From NCBI RefSeq assembly GCF_035917275.1, contig NZ_CP108509.1, positions 1,364,001-1,428,000 on the forward strand: 64,000 nucleotides of DNA. Direction: 5' to 3'. The translations under genes and the position numbers were made by a program. This DNA is from Streptomyces sp. NBC_01237. GTDB taxonomy: Bacteria > Actinomycetota > Actinomycetes > Streptomycetales > Streptomycetaceae. The notes under the pieces are model-generated. The model had not been told where the DNA came from. It did no database searches and saw only the letters and a program-made list of their open reading frames with translations. This document shows positions 1 to 10,273 of this stretch, in pieces (position 1 is the first letter of the stretch; each line of letters begins with the position of its first letter).

Positions 1-115
1 AGGGTGTCGAGCATCTCCAGGAACGACATGTCCTGGGAGATCCCGTCGACTTCGTAGGTGGCCATGGCGCCGGGCGTCTCGGCGTTCTGCTGGCGCCAGA
101 CGCGCAGGGTGAGCT

Positions 116-119
<4 letters not shown>
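1..119 (-). CDS. sdhB: Succinate dehydrogenase/fumarate reductase iron-sulfur subunit, N-terminal part only
   Basis: The gene starts with ATG at 119 and runs out of the window, so only about 39 residues are visible ([20 protein letters not shown] and on). The start overlaps the sdhA stop as ATGA, the usual sign of translational coupling. The visible segment matches the beta-grasp start of the ferredoxin-like domain of SdhB/FrdB, whose 2Fe-2S, 4Fe-4S and 3Fe-4S clusters pass electrons from the flavoprotein to membrane cytochrome b. The cysteine motifs lie outside the window. The identity rests on this segment plus the order sdhC-sdhA-sdhB. Confidence 0.85.
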
Positions 120-2065
<1,946 letters not shown>

Positions 2066-2066
2066 G

Positions 2067-2774
2067 TCAGCTCACCAATCCGGCCATGACGGCGACGGGT
2101 ACGGAGATGAAGCCCAGCGTCAGCACCGCGGCGAGGAGGTTGGCGAGGGTCTTCAGGATGCGGTCGCGGGTGGCACTGCCCACGCCGAGGGTCTGGGCGG
2201 CGCTCCAGAAGCCGTGCTGCACGTGCAGTCCCATGGCGAGCATGGCCACGATGTAGATCGTGTTCCCGTACCAGGTCGAGAAGGTGTCGACGACGTTCTG
2301 GTAGGGGCGCCCGGACTGGAAGCCGCCCGGGTGCACGGTGCCGGTCGTCAGGTCGAGGATGTGCCAGACGATGAACAGCGCGAGGATGATGCCGCCCCAG
2401 CGCATGGTCCGGGTGGCGTAGCTCGCCCGCGGCTTCTTGTGGACGTACTTGGCGGGGCGCGCCCTGATGTCGCGGCGGCTCAGCTGATACGCGGAGACGG
2501 CGTGCAGCACGACGGCGACGACGAGCACCACGCGGACGATCCACAGGGCCCACTCGTAGTGCAGGAAGGGCTCGCCCAGCGTCCGCAGCCAGTGGGCGTA
2601 GTGATTGAACTCGCCGGACCCGAAGAAGATCTTCAGGTTGCCCACCATGTGGACGACCAGATATCCGAGCATGATCAGGCCGCTCACCGCCATGATCGTC
2701 TTCTTGCCGACGGACGAGTCCCAGAGCGTACGCGTCATGGACGGCCGTCGGTCCGCCCGTGTTGCCAATGCCAT
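2067..2774 (-). CDS. sdhC: Succinate dehydrogenase cytochrome b subunit (single membrane anchor)
   Basis: This is a membrane protein of about 235 residues with roughly five hydrophobic helices, first gene of the leftward sdhCAB operon. The [20 protein letters not shown] start region and the helix histidines ([38 protein letters not shown]) fit the diheme SdhC of single-anchor complexes, which pass electrons to menaquinone. No sdhD is present, as expected for this class. The start is uncertain: ATG at 2774 is chosen, with alternatives at 2804 and 2738, because none has a clear ribosome binding site. The gene is divergent from a LysR regulator at 2872. Confidence 0.9.
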   Translation of the reverse strand: MALATRADRRPSMTRTLWDSSVGKKTIMAVSGLIMLGYLVVHMVGNLKIFFGSGEFNHYAHWLRTLGEPFLHYEWALWIVRVVLVVAVVLHAVSAYQLSRRDIRARPAKYVHKKPRASYATRTMRWGGIILALFIVWHILDLTTGTVHPGGFQSGRPYQNVVDTFSTWYGNTIYIVAMLAMGLHVQHGFWSAAQTLGVGSATRDRILKTLANLLAAVLTLGFISVPVAVMAGLVS

Positions 2775-2848
2775 GGACACGACGCTAGGGCCGAAAGACC
2801 TCATCAGTCCAAGACATGGTGCGGCTCATGTCCATAGGCATTGGCTAT
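2764..2848. promoter_or_regulatory. Divergent sdhC-lysR control region with LysR-type box and long inverted repeat
   Basis: A perfect dyad ATAG-N7-CTAT at 2834-2848 fits the T-N11-A pattern of LysR-family binding sites and lies 24 bases before the LysR start. A second relation is visible: GCCAATGCCATGGAC at 2764-2778 is inverted, with one extra base, as GTCCATAGGCATTGGC at 2830-2845. One arm covers the predicted sdhC start and the other lies near the lysR promoter. The sequence relation is seen directly; its role as the operator of the neighbouring LysR protein is inferred. Confidence 0.6.
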
Positions 2849-2871
2849 CGTACGGGGCTAGGGTCGGTGTC

Positions 2872-3792
2872 ATGCACTTTCCCCAGCTCAGCTATTTCGT
2901 GGCGGTCGCCGAAACCCTGCACTTCACGCGTGCCGCCGAGGCCGTTCATGTCTCCCAGCCCTCGCTCTCCCAGCAGATCAAGGCGCTGGAGAACGAGCTG
3001 GGCGCCGAGCTGTTCAGCCGGGCCCGGGGCAACATCACCCTCACCGACGCGGGCGAGGCGCTGCTGCCACTGGCCCGCCGGATCCTCGCGGACGCCGACA
3101 CCGCCCGGCACGAGGTGCAGGAGCTGGTACAGCTGCGGCGTGGCCGCGTCCGGCTCGGGGCGACGCCCAGTCTCTGCACGGGGCTGCTGCCGGACGTGCT
3201 GCGCGCGTTCCACGATCTGCATCCGGGCATCCAGCTGCTGCTGGAGGAGGGCGGCTCGCACGACCTCGTACGGGAGCTGGCCCGCGGTGCGCTCGACCTC
3301 GCCCTGGTCGTGCTGCCCCTGCCGGCCGCCTCGCCCGCGCTGACCACGATCGAGCTGCTGCACGAGGACCTGGTGGTGGTGTCGGCGGCGACGGAGCGCG
3401 CGCCGGGGCGCGGCGGCAGTGTCCGGATCGCGGATCTGCGGGGCGCGCCCCTGGTGATGTTCCGGCACGGCTACGACCTGCGGGAACTGACCGTGGCGGC
3501 CTGTCGCGCCGAGGGCTTCGAGCCGGCGTTCACGGTGGAGGGCGGCGAGATGGACGCGGTACTGGGATTCGTACGGGCGGGTCTGGGCATCGCGGTGGTG
3601 CCGAGCATGGTCGCGACCCGCTCGGGCCACGATCTGCGGACCACACCGCTGGCCAGGCCCGGACTGCGCCGGACGATCGCGCTCGCGCACCGCAGCGACG
3701 TGGCCCCGCCGCGGGCGGCGCGGGAGCTCCAGCGCGTACTGCTGTCCTCGATCGACGGACGGACGGGAAGACCGGACCCGTCCGTCGGCTGA
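2872..3792 (+). CDS. LysR-family transcriptional regulator
   Basis: The 306-residue protein begins MHFPQLSYFVAVAETLHFTR, the standard LysR winged helix-turn-helix start, with the recognition helix region AAEAVHVSQPSLSQQIKALE by about residue 40. The rest is a periplasmic-binding-protein-like effector domain (from about residue 90), where the inducer would bind. ATG 2872 is chosen because it places the helix-turn-helix at the normal distance; an in-frame upstream extension would run into the divergent sdhC gene. The arrangement suggests control of sdhCAB and of itself, perhaps in response to a C4-dicarboxylate or redox-linked metabolite. The ligand cannot be read from the sequence. Confidence 0.93.
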   Translation: MHFPQLSYFVAVAETLHFTRAAEAVHVSQPSLSQQIKALENELGAELFSRARGNITLTDAGEALLPLARRILADADTARHEVQELVQLRRGRVRLGATPSLCTGLLPDVLRAFHDLHPGIQLLLEEGGSHDLVRELARGALDLALVVLPLPAASPALTTIELLHEDLVVVSAATERAPGRGGSVRIADLRGAPLVMFRHGYDLRELTVAACRAEGFEPAFTVEGGEMDAVLGFVRAGLGIAVVPSMVATRSGHDLRTTPLARPGLRRTIALAHRSDVAPPRAARELQRVLLSSIDGRTGRPDPSVG

Positions 3793-3840
3793 GGCCGTCT
3801 CCGGGGGCCGGGCGGTCGCGGGACCGCCCGGCAGCACCCG

Positions 3841-6015
3841 TCAGACGGCGTCGGCCAGCAGCAGGGAGTGGATACGGTCCGGGGCACCCGGACGGGCGTA
3901 GTACCAGCCCTGGGCGGTGTCGCAGCCCAGTTCCCGCAGCTGCTGCGCCTGGGCCCCGGTCTCCACACCCTCCACCGTGACGGCCAGTTCCAGGCTGTGC
4001 GCCAGTGACACGATGCCTTCGACGATCTTCAGGTCGACCGGATCGGCCGGGTGCTGCTGCATGCCCTGGGTGAAGGACCGGTCCAGCTTGAGCACACTCA
4101 CCGGCAGCCGGCGCAGATTGGCCAGGTTGGAGTAGCCGGTGCCGAAGTCGTCGAGCGCTATGTCGACGCCCATTTCCGCCAGTTGGCGCAGCGGCTTGAG
4201 CAGATCGTCGTCGGCTCCGATCAACGCGGACTCGGTGACCTCCAGGCAGAGCGCCCCCGGCTCCAGGCCGGAACGTTCCAGCACGTCGACCGTCTCGGCG
4301 ACCAGCCGCGGGTGGTGCAGCTGGGTCGGGGAGAGATTGACGTTGATCCTCAACGGGCCGCCGTCACTGTGCCGTTCCTGCCAGAAGTTGGCCTGCCGGA
4401 CGGACTCCTCCAGCACCCAGCGGCCCAGCGGCACGATCAGTCCGGTGTGCTCGGCGAGCGGGATGAACCGGTCGGGACCGAGCACCCCGTGCTGCGGATG
4501 GCACCAGCGCACCAGCGCCTCCGCGCCGTGCACACTTCCGTCGCCCAGGTGCACGAGCGGCTGGTACTCGATGAAGAACTCACCGCGGTCCAGCGCCGCG
4601 GGGAGCGCGGTGGTCAGCCCGTGCCGGGTGATGGCACGCGCGTCGGCCTCCGGGTCGGCGAGTTCGAAGCGGTTGCCGCCGGCCGACTTGGCCCGGTACA
4701 TCGTGATGTCGGCGCTGCGCAGCACCTCGGCGGCGCTGCGCTCCCCGGAGGGCCCTTCGACGATGCCGATGGAGCCGCGTACGGTCAGCTCCCGGCCGTC
4801 GAGCCGGATGGGTGTGGCGAGCACGCTCAGGATGCGGCAGGCGAGGTCGTCGACCTCCTGCTCGGTGTCCGGTCCGGTGGTCAGCGCGACGAACTCGTCC
4901 CCGCCGAGCCGGGCCACCATCTCGCCGGGAGCCGTGGCGCAGCTCTGCAGCCGGTCGGCGACCTCGACGAGCAGCCGGTCTCCGGCGGCGTGCCCCAGGC
5001 TGTCGTTGATCGCCTTGAAGCCGTCGAGGTCGAGGTAGCAGAGCCCGAAGCGGGTGCCGTTCCTGGCCGCGACGGCCTTCTCCAGCCGTTCGAAGAAGAG
5101 GGTGCGGTTGGGCAGGCCGGTGAGCGCGTCGTGGGTGGCCTCGTAGCGCAGCCGCAGATTGAGGAGCCGTCGCTCGGTGGTGTCCTCCAGGAGCGCGAGC
5201 TGGTACTCCGGACGGCCTTCGGCGTCCCGCAGCAGCGACACCGTCAGATTGGTCCACAGGACCGTTCCGTCGTTGCGGTAGTACGGCTTCTCGACCCGGT
5301 AGTGCTCGCGTTCGCCGCGCACCAGCTCGTTGTAGTACTTCCACACGTGCGGCGAGTCCTCGGGGTGGACCCACTCGTTCAGCTTGTGGCTGCGGACATG
5401 GTGGTCCAGGCCGCCGAACATCCGGGTGAGGGTGTCGTTCACCTCCAGGACGTTGCCGTCCAGATCCGCGATGCCGATGCCGATGGCGGCGTCCCTGAAG
5501 ACGGCACGGAAGCGCGCCTCCGTGGCGTGCAGGACCTGCTCCGCGTGGGAGCGGGCGGCGAGCGCCGAGCGGGCTATGGCCTCCTGCTCGGACAGCGTCC
5601 GATCGCGCAGCGCCTGTGTGTAGCCGCCCGCCATCGCGTGCTGCATCCGTGCGCAACGGGACCTGCCGTCCTCGGTGGACAGCTCCTCCGGCCCGTTTCC
5701 GCCGCAGTAGAGGACCAGGTAGGAGTCGACGACGCCGAGGGTGGAGCTGAGGGCGTCCGGGTCGGTGCAGTGCGCCTCGACCAGCGCGGCGCCCACCCGT
5801 TGGGCGGGACCCGCTTCGAACGGGCGCGCGTGCAGGATCTCGTTCAGCTGCCGCGCCAGCGGCAGGAGATGCTGCTCGAACTCGGGGCGGGTCATGGAGG
5901 TGGCCGTCGAGGGGAAGATGGCCCGGCTCCAGATCGTGGCGAATCTTCGGAGCCGGTCTTCGGGTCCGTCGGGTTCCGCGTCCGGCTCACCGGACGCCTG
6001 GGCGGGAATGCTCAC
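3841..6015 (-). CDS. rmdA: PAS-GGDEF-EAL cyclic-di-GMP turnover enzyme (RmdA-like)
   Basis: This is a 724-residue cytoplasmic protein with no evident membrane helix. It has an unassigned N-terminal region (about 1-150), a PAS/PAC sensor (about 160-285), a GGDEF domain with an intact GGDEF signature near residue 370, and an EAL domain with the EALVRW signature near residue 498. An intact GGDEF implies possible diguanylate cyclase activity or GTP binding, and an intact EAL implies phosphodiesterase activity. Architecture, length and closeness to sdhCAB match RmdA of S. coelicolor/S. venezuelae, a cyclic-di-GMP enzyme affecting development; that match is from memory. The start overlaps the stop of the upstream methyltransferase gene as ATGA. 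Confidence 0.88.
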   Translation of the reverse strand: MSIPAQASGEPDAEPDGPEDRLRRFATIWSRAIFPSTATSMTRPEFEQHLLPLARQLNEILHARPFEAGPAQRVGAALVEAHCTDPDALSSTLGVVDSYLVLYCGGNGPEELSTEDGRSRCARMQHAMAGGYTQALRDRTLSEQEAIARSALAARSHAEQVLHATEARFRAVFRDAAIGIGIADLDGNVLEVNDTLTRMFGGLDHHVRSHKLNEWVHPEDSPHVWKYYNELVRGEREHYRVEKPYYRNDGTVLWTNLTVSLLRDAEGRPEYQLALLEDTTERRLLNLRLRYEATHDALTGLPNRTLFFERLEKAVAARNGTRFGLCYLDLDGFKAINDSLGHAAGDRLLVEVADRLQSCATAPGEMVARLGGDEFVALTTGPDTEQEVDDLACRILSVLATPIRLDGRELTVRGSIGIVEGPSGERSAAEVLRSADITMYRAKSAGGNRFELADPEADARAITRHGLTTALPAALDRGEFFIEYQPLVHLGDGSVHGAEALVRWCHPQHGVLGPDRFIPLAEHTGLIVPLGRWVLEESVRQANFWQERHSDGGPLRINVNLSPTQLHHPRLVAETVDVLERSGLEPGALCLEVTESALIGADDDLLKPLRQLAEMGVDIALDDFGTGYSNLANLRRLPVSVLKLDRSFTQGMQQHPADPVDLKIVEGIVSLAHSLELAVTVEGVETGAQAQQLRELGCDTAQGWYYARPGAPDRIHSLLLADAV

Positions 6016-6830
6016 GCCTTGTGTCCTACCCCTGCGAAGCCCGAGAAGGCGAACGGGTCCTCCTGCTCCGGCACCACCGGGGTGTCCGGACGCCAGTGCG
6101 GCATGGAGACGAGGCCCGGCTCGACCATCTCGTACCCCTCGAAGAACCTGCTGACCTCGGCGCGCGACCGCATGACGAGCGGGCTGCGGATATTGCGGTA
6201 GACGCCGACGGTTCCGCTCGCCTCCGCCTCGGTGAGCGGGACCCCCTCGTACGAGGCGTGGGTCATGACGATCATGCTGCCGGGCGCCAGCGCCTCGCGG
6301 AGCCGGGCGACCGCGGCGTACGGGTCGTCGGCGTCCTCGATGAAGTGGAGCACCGCGACGAGCAGCAGAGCGACCGGCCGGTCGAAGTCGAGCAGCTTGC
6401 CGACCTCGGGGCTGTGCAGGATCTCCTGGGGCCGGCGCAGATCGGCGGCGGCGACGACCGTACGGTCGTTGCCCTCCAGCACCGCCTGGCTGTGCGCGAC
6501 CGCGACCGGGTCGTGGTCGATGTATGCCACCCGGGACTCGGGGTCGGCCGCCTGGGCGACCTCATGCACATTGCCGAAGGTCGGTATGCCGGAACCGATG
6601 TCCAGGAACTGACTGATACCCGCACGTGTGGCGTAGCGCACCGCCCGGCGCATAAACGCCCGGTTCGCCTGCATGATCTTGGGAAGGCCGGGCATGAACT
6701 CCATGGCCTTGCGCGCCGCTTCCCGGTCCACCTCGAAATTGTGCGATCCGCCCAGATAGAAGTCGTACATTCGGGACACGCTCGGCACCGAAATGTCGAT
6801 GCCTTGCGGTGCCCAGGCGGGACGCTCCAT
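6012..6830 (-). CDS. SAM-dependent methyltransferase, DUF574 / Methyltransf_19 family
   Basis: This protein of about 272 residues starts MERPAWAPQGIDISVPSVSR and carries the family hallmark SRMYDFYLGGSHNFEVDRE, then a SAM-binding glycine loop (QFLDIGSGIPTFGNVHE) and an acidic strand (VAYIDHDPVAV). The family is abundant in Streptomyces and mostly uncharacterised; the substrate is unknown. ATG 6830 is preferred over the TTG-initiated extension from 6845 because GGAG lies six bases before it. The 3' end overlaps the PAS-GGDEF-EAL gene by ATGA, so the two are probably translated together. Confidence 0.9.
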   Translation of the reverse strand: MERPAWAPQGIDISVPSVSRMYDFYLGGSHNFEVDREAARKAMEFMPGLPKIMQANRAFMRRAVRYATRAGISQFLDIGSGIPTFGNVHEVAQAADPESRVAYIDHDPVAVAHSQAVLEGNDRTVVAAADLRRPQEILHSPEVGKLLDFDRPVALLLVAVLHFIEDADDPYAAVARLREALAPGSMIVMTHASYEGVPLTEAEASGTVGVYRNIRSPLVMRSRAEVSRFFEGYEMVEPGLVSMPHWRPDTPVVPEQEDPFAFSGFAGVGHKA

Positions 6831-7240
6831 CGATGTCTCCAACAAGTCGCCACGGCGATCCGGCCATGTTCATGGTCAGTGTTGACCAGAGGCTACTGAT
6901 CGACCGCCAGGAGAGCGAGCGGAAACGGAAATTAGCGGTCCGTTATTGGTCACACACCAGTGGCATGTGCGGGACGTCCCGTCGCTGCGTGTGCGCATTC
7001 CGCGACGGACCGGTACGTCGGGCGCCGTTTTTCCGCTGCACGGAAGCGACTTGAGCGAATAGCCTCCGAACCGGCGCGGGACCGTTCAGGTGCACCGGCG
7101 AGTTCGTCATCGATCCGGGCGCGTATCATGTGCCGCCGACTCCTTGGCCGTTGACGCCCCGGCTTCATGTCGCCGAAAAGGTATAGACCGGCGGCGGTCG
7201 ATCGACGCCGTTTGATGTCCGGGACGCGGAACGGCCGAAG
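6831..7240. other. Intergenic region before the methyltransferase, with a short dyad
   Basis: No gene is supported in these roughly 410 bases. The segment nearest the methyltransferase holds the dyad GGTCA-GTGT-TGACC at 6874-6887, a reasonable operator candidate about 45 bases before the start. The rest (about 6920-7200) is less GC-rich than the neighbourhood, consistent with promoter DNA, but no single promoter can be assigned confidently. Confidence 0.35.
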
Positions 7241-7657
7241 ATGACCAACCCCCTGATGCGGTCCACCGAATTCCTCCCCACCGGTACCGCGCTTCTCGAC
7301 GGGAATCCCTCCTACCGCGTTGTCGGTGTGCAGGACGGCCTTCTTCCCACCGGCTGCGGCGGCGAACCAAGTACGGCGGAAAACTTGCCCATTGACCGCC
7401 CCGGAGGGGAGTCCTTCAGCACCCTCGGGGCCGCCGCCATCACCGCGGCCGGGGTGGGCCGGTGCCTTCTATACGCTGCCCCGCGTTCACCCCGGCACAG
7501 GAAACGGCCGCAGCAAACACGAACCGTGAATTGTCCCCACTATCAGGCGAATCCCCGCCCGGAGCCGCGTGTCACCCTCCGGCGGCGACCATGCTGCCCG
7601 TCGTGTACGGATCACGCATCGGGCGGCTCACCGCGGCCGCCGTCCTCATCTGGCTGA
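7241..7657 (+). CDS. Possible hypothetical protein, weakly supported
   Basis: An ATG-initiated frame of 138 codons (MTNPLMRSTEFLPTGTALLD and on) has clearly GC-biased third positions over its first 75 or so codons, which favours coding. The C-terminal part is arginine- and proline-rich and runs 67 bases into the better supported proline-rich protein gene starting at 7591, as an out-of-frame artefact would. No family is recognised and the ribosome binding site is weak. It may be a genuine small protein, a frameshifted remnant or chance. Confidence 0.25.
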   Translation: MTNPLMRSTEFLPTGTALLDGNPSYRVVGVQDGLLPTGCGGEPSTAENLPIDRPGGESFSTLGAAAITAAGVGRCLLYAAPRSPRHRKRPQQTRTVNCPHYQANPRPEPRVTLRRRPCCPSCTDHASGGSPRPPSSSG

Positions 7658-8136
7658 TAGCCGTGCCGCTGCCCACGTCCGCCGACAGTTGCGCGGTGGC
7701 CTCGATCGGGCAGGGCGACGGCACTGCCGCGGTTGCCGTGGCGGGCGGAGCGAAGTGCAAGGCGGTCTCGAAGCCCGAACCACCACCGCCTCCCGAACCA
7801 CCGCCGCCGCCTCCCCCGCCGCCTCCCTCTCCCGACCCCGCACCGACACCGGCACCCGCGCCCGCACCGCCGGAACCGGAACCCAAACCGGCGGAACCGG
7901 AACCGGAGCCCGCACCACCGCCCACACCCTCGCCCGCGCCGCCGAAGCCCTCGCCGACGCCGACGCCCTCACTGCGCCCGACGCCTCCGTCACCACGGCC
8001 CGTGGCGCTCCCCGCGTACCGCAGGGCGACACACAAGGCGCCGCGCAGCGGGCCTTCGCTGGTCTCCCTGACTCTGCTGATCACCGCCCCCGCGGTATTC
8101 GCCGTCGCCGTGCTCCGGCCCCGCTCGTCCCGCTGA
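7591..8136 (+). CDS. Proline-rich membrane-anchored or secreted protein
   Basis: The 181-residue protein begins MLPVVYGSRIGRLTAAAVLI, with a hydrophobic signal segment ending near PTSADSC. A long spacer follows (about residues 60-145), made almost only of proline with alanine, glutamate, lysine, threonine and serine. The C-terminus has a hydrophobic segment (SLVSLTLLITAPAVFAVAVL) and a short basic tail. This signal, wall-spanning Pro-rich stalk and C-terminal membrane segment suits a surface protein, though no sortase motif is obvious. A longer in-frame start at 7462 is disfavoured because it adds a non-signal-like extension. DUF4239 follows after 15 bases, probably in the same transcript. 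Confidence 0.65.
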   Translation: MLPVVYGSRIGRLTAAAVLIWLIAVPLPTSADSCAVASIGQGDGTAAVAVAGGAKCKAVSKPEPPPPPEPPPPPPPPPPSPDPAPTPAPAPAPPEPEPKPAEPEPEPAPPPTPSPAPPKPSPTPTPSLRPTPPSPRPVALPAYRRATHKAPRSGPSLVSLTLLITAPAVFAVAVLRPRSSR

Positions 8137-8151
8137 CCGAGGGAGAATTGC

Positions 8152-8916
8152 ATGTCGGAATGGCTTGTTCTCACCCTTGCCATGGCGTCGGCCTGTGCCG
8201 TCGTCCTCACCATCGCGATACTCAACAATCGCCGCATCGGCGAGGACGACGATCCGTCCGAGACACCTGACGTCATCGAGTACATGACGATGATGATCGG
8301 CGTGGTGTACGCGATCGTGCTCGGCCTGGCCATCGCCGGCGTCTGGGAGGGCCGCAGCGCCGCCCAGGAGTCGGTGCGGCTGGAGGCCCAGGCGCTGCAC
8401 GAGGTGCGGGCCCGCTCCTCCGTCTATCCGGCCGAGGTCCGCGACCGCATCCGTACCGATGTCGACGCCTACGTCAGCCATGTCGTCCACGACGAGTGGC
8501 GGACCATGTCCGCCCACGGCAGCCTCACCGACCGGGGGACCCTCCTGCTGGACCGGGTCCGCGCCGATGTCACCGGGTACGAGCCGAGGACGGACCACGA
8601 GGGGCAGGCGTATCAGCCACTGATCGACCAGGTCGCCGCGGCCGACGACGCCCGCAGCTCCCGGGGGCAGAGCGCCGGAGCGACCATGCCGGGCGTGGTC
8701 TGGTTCGGCCTGATCACCGGGGCGCTGGTGACAGTGGGACTGATCTTCACGCTGCAGATCCGCAGAACGTTCCGCGAACTGCTGCTGGCCGGCCTCTTCA
8801 GCGCCCTCATCGCCTTCCTGCTCTTCCTCATCTGGGACTTCGACTCGCCCTTCGGCCGGGGCATCTCGGCCACCACCGCCCCCTTCGTCGACCTGTTCCC
8901 GCACGCCGCCCGCTGA
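8152..8916 (+). CDS. DUF4239 (bestrophin-like) membrane protein
   Basis: The 254-residue protein has an N-terminal helix (MSEWLVLTLAMASACAVVLT), a second helix near residues 43-62, a soluble central part of about 110 residues, and two more helices near 180-250. This is the usual four-helix layout of DUF4239, a family distantly likened to bestrophin anion channels but without known function. GAGGGAG precedes the ATG. The gene follows the proline-rich protein closely and precedes two surface proteins and a sortase, so a cell-envelope role is likely but unproven. Confidence 0.8.
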   Translation: MSEWLVLTLAMASACAVVLTIAILNNRRIGEDDDPSETPDVIEYMTMMIGVVYAIVLGLAIAGVWEGRSAAQESVRLEAQALHEVRARSSVYPAEVRDRIRTDVDAYVSHVVHDEWRTMSAHGSLTDRGTLLLDRVRADVTGYEPRTDHEGQAYQPLIDQVAAADDARSSRGQSAGATMPGVVWFGLITGALVTVGLIFTLQIRRTFRELLLAGLFSALIAFLLFLIWDFDSPFGRGISATTAPFVDLFPHAAR

Positions 8917-9089
8917 CCGGCGCCGCTCCCCCGGCCGGTGCGCCGGCCGGGGGACAACGCTGCCCCATTCGCCGGACCCCGATCGCGGGTGATATGCACC
9001 GCTCCTACCGTTTCGGACATCGAGGCGCATTTCTCATTCCTTGTGGAAATTCGTTCCGCAGCTGCTCCTCGGGGACCGGAGGATTCACC

Positions 9090-9626
9090 ATGCGCGCGAT
9101 ACGTGTCGCACCCGCAGCCCTGCTCGGCGCCACCGCACTCACCGTGCTGACCCCGGCCACCCACGCCATGGCGGGTGGCACGAACACCTCGTTCAACCCG
9201 ACCGTCGCCCCCTCGGTGATCGCGCCGGGCGGTCAGGTCACGCTCGGCAGCGGGGGGTGCACGGGCGCGACGACCGTCACCTCGGGTGCGTTCAACACGA
9301 CGGTCATCCCGAGCGGCAGCCCGTCCGCCACCGCCACGGTCAACTCGGCCGCCCGGCGGGGTGCCGTCTACCCGGTGACGTTCGCCTGCGGCTCCACGGG
9401 CGCCAGCAGGAGCGTCAACCTCACCATCACCAGCGCTCCCGCCACCACGACGCCCACGGCCAGTTCCACCTCCATCGCGCCACCCGGCGGCGTGACCGGC
9501 GGGCTCGGCGGCAGCATCGGAACGATGGACGCCCCGGAACTCGCCGCCGGTACGGCACTGGTGGCGGCGGCAGGCGCCGGAGCCCTCTACTTCGTACGCC
9601 GGCGTGCCGCCGGCCGCGGGCACTGA
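9090..9626 (+). CDS. Secreted surface protein with sortase-type C-terminus (paralogue A)
   Basis: The 178-residue protein has a signal peptide ending near ATHAMAGG, an extracellular immunoglobulin-like part with two cysteines (SGGCTG and FACGST) that could form one disulfide, a Thr/Pro/Ser linker, and a C-terminus of the motif GGLGGS, nine residues, a hydrophobic helix and the basic tail RRRAAGRGH. The C-terminus has the three-part layout of sortase substrates but no LPXTG. The convergent gene ending at 9722 encodes a paralogue with the same GGLGGS spacing, and a class F sortase lies 1 kb away. The start has a GGAGGA ribosome binding site. Covalent wall attachment is inferred. Confidence 0.8.
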   Translation: MRAIRVAPAALLGATALTVLTPATHAMAGGTNTSFNPTVAPSVIAPGGQVTLGSGGCTGATTVTSGAFNTTVIPSGSPSATATVNSAARRGAVYPVTFACGSTGASRSVNLTITSAPATTTPTASSTSIAPPGGVTGGLGGSIGTMDAPELAAGTALVAAAGAGALYFVRRRAAGRGH

Positions 9627-9653
9627 CCCCGCGGAGCACGCGGCCGCACGACA

Positions 9654-9688
9654 GTCGCCCCGGGTCCTGATCCAGGACTCGGGGCGAC
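9654..9688. terminator. Bidirectional hairpin terminator between convergent surface-protein genes
   Basis: GTCGCCCCG-G-GTCCT, a gatcc loop, then AGGAC-T-CGGGGCGAC forms a strong stem of about 14 base pairs in the 95-base gap between the two convergent stops. It lacks a T run, as is common for Streptomyces terminators, and can serve both genes. Confidence 0.8.
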
Positions 9689-9721
9689 GGGCGTATCGGG
9701 CCGGGCGGGAGGTTCGACGCC

Positions 9722-10273
9722 TCAGAACGCCGCATTGCTCGTCCGTCGACGACGGACGATGAAGACAGCTCCTCCGACGGCCGCCGCGGCCACCAGACCG
9801 CCGCCGATCTGCATCTCCACCGAGCTGGGGCTCATGGAGCCACCGAGGCCGCCCTCCGCGCCCATACCCGCCAGCACGGTGAACTTGTGGGTGGCGATAC
9901 CGCCGTTGCCGCCGTTGCCGCCGTTTCCGCCATTGCCCCCGTCACCGCCCTCCCCGCCGACTCCGTTGTCGTGGCAGCGCACGGACAGGTTGTAGTGCCC
10001 CGGAGTGGTGTGGTGGCGGATGTGCGCCGTGGCGTGCCCGGTGCGCCCCGCCGACAGCTCGGTCGTCGGGAAGGCGTTCGACCACACCCTGCCGCCGTTG
10101 CGGCACCCCTGCGCGCTGACATGCAGGGTGGCGCCCTGGTGGACCGCGGCGGGGTGCACGGTGACATTGGTCGGAGTGTTGCCGGTACTGCCACCGGCGG
10201 CGGCCAGCGGGGCCGCCAGACCGACAGCCGCGAAGGCGGTCGCGGTGACCGCGAGAGCGCGTGAAGCACGCAT
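9722..10273 (-). CDS. Secreted surface protein with Gly-Asn repeats and sortase-type C-terminus (paralogue B)
   Basis: This 183-residue paralogue of the 9090-9626 product has a signal peptide (MRASRALAVTATAFAAVGLA to AAAGG), an Ig-like part with cysteines in AQGCRNGG and VRCHDNG, a glycine-rich repeat (four GGN units near residue 125), then GGLGGS, nine residues, a hydrophobic helix and the tail RRRRTSNAAF. ATG 10273 is chosen because GGAGG lies seven bases before it and because it gives a clean signal peptide; a longer frame to 10450 has no signal. The shared C-terminal pattern suggests recognition by the same envelope enzyme, most plausibly the divergent neighbouring sortase. Confidence 0.8.
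   Translation of the reverse strand: MRASRALAVTATAFAAVGLAAPLAAAGGSTGNTPTNVTVHPAAVHQGATLHVSAQGCRNGGRVWSNAFPTTELSAGRTGHATAHIRHHTTPGHYNLSVRCHDNGVGGEGGDGGNGGNGGNGGNGGIATHKFTVLAGMGAEGGLGGSMSPSSVEMQIGGGLVAAAAVGGAVFIVRRRRTSNAAF

Noticed and set aside
4051..6201. 716-codon plus-strand frame opposite the PAS-GGDEF-EAL gene
   Set aside because: The minus strand encodes intact GGDEF and EAL signatures; the plus-strand product has no domain and runs across two real genes.
9705..9725. tRNA-like GGTTCGA segment
   Set aside because: No acceptor or anticodon stem can be drawn around it; the place is the intergenic end of a surface-protein gene.
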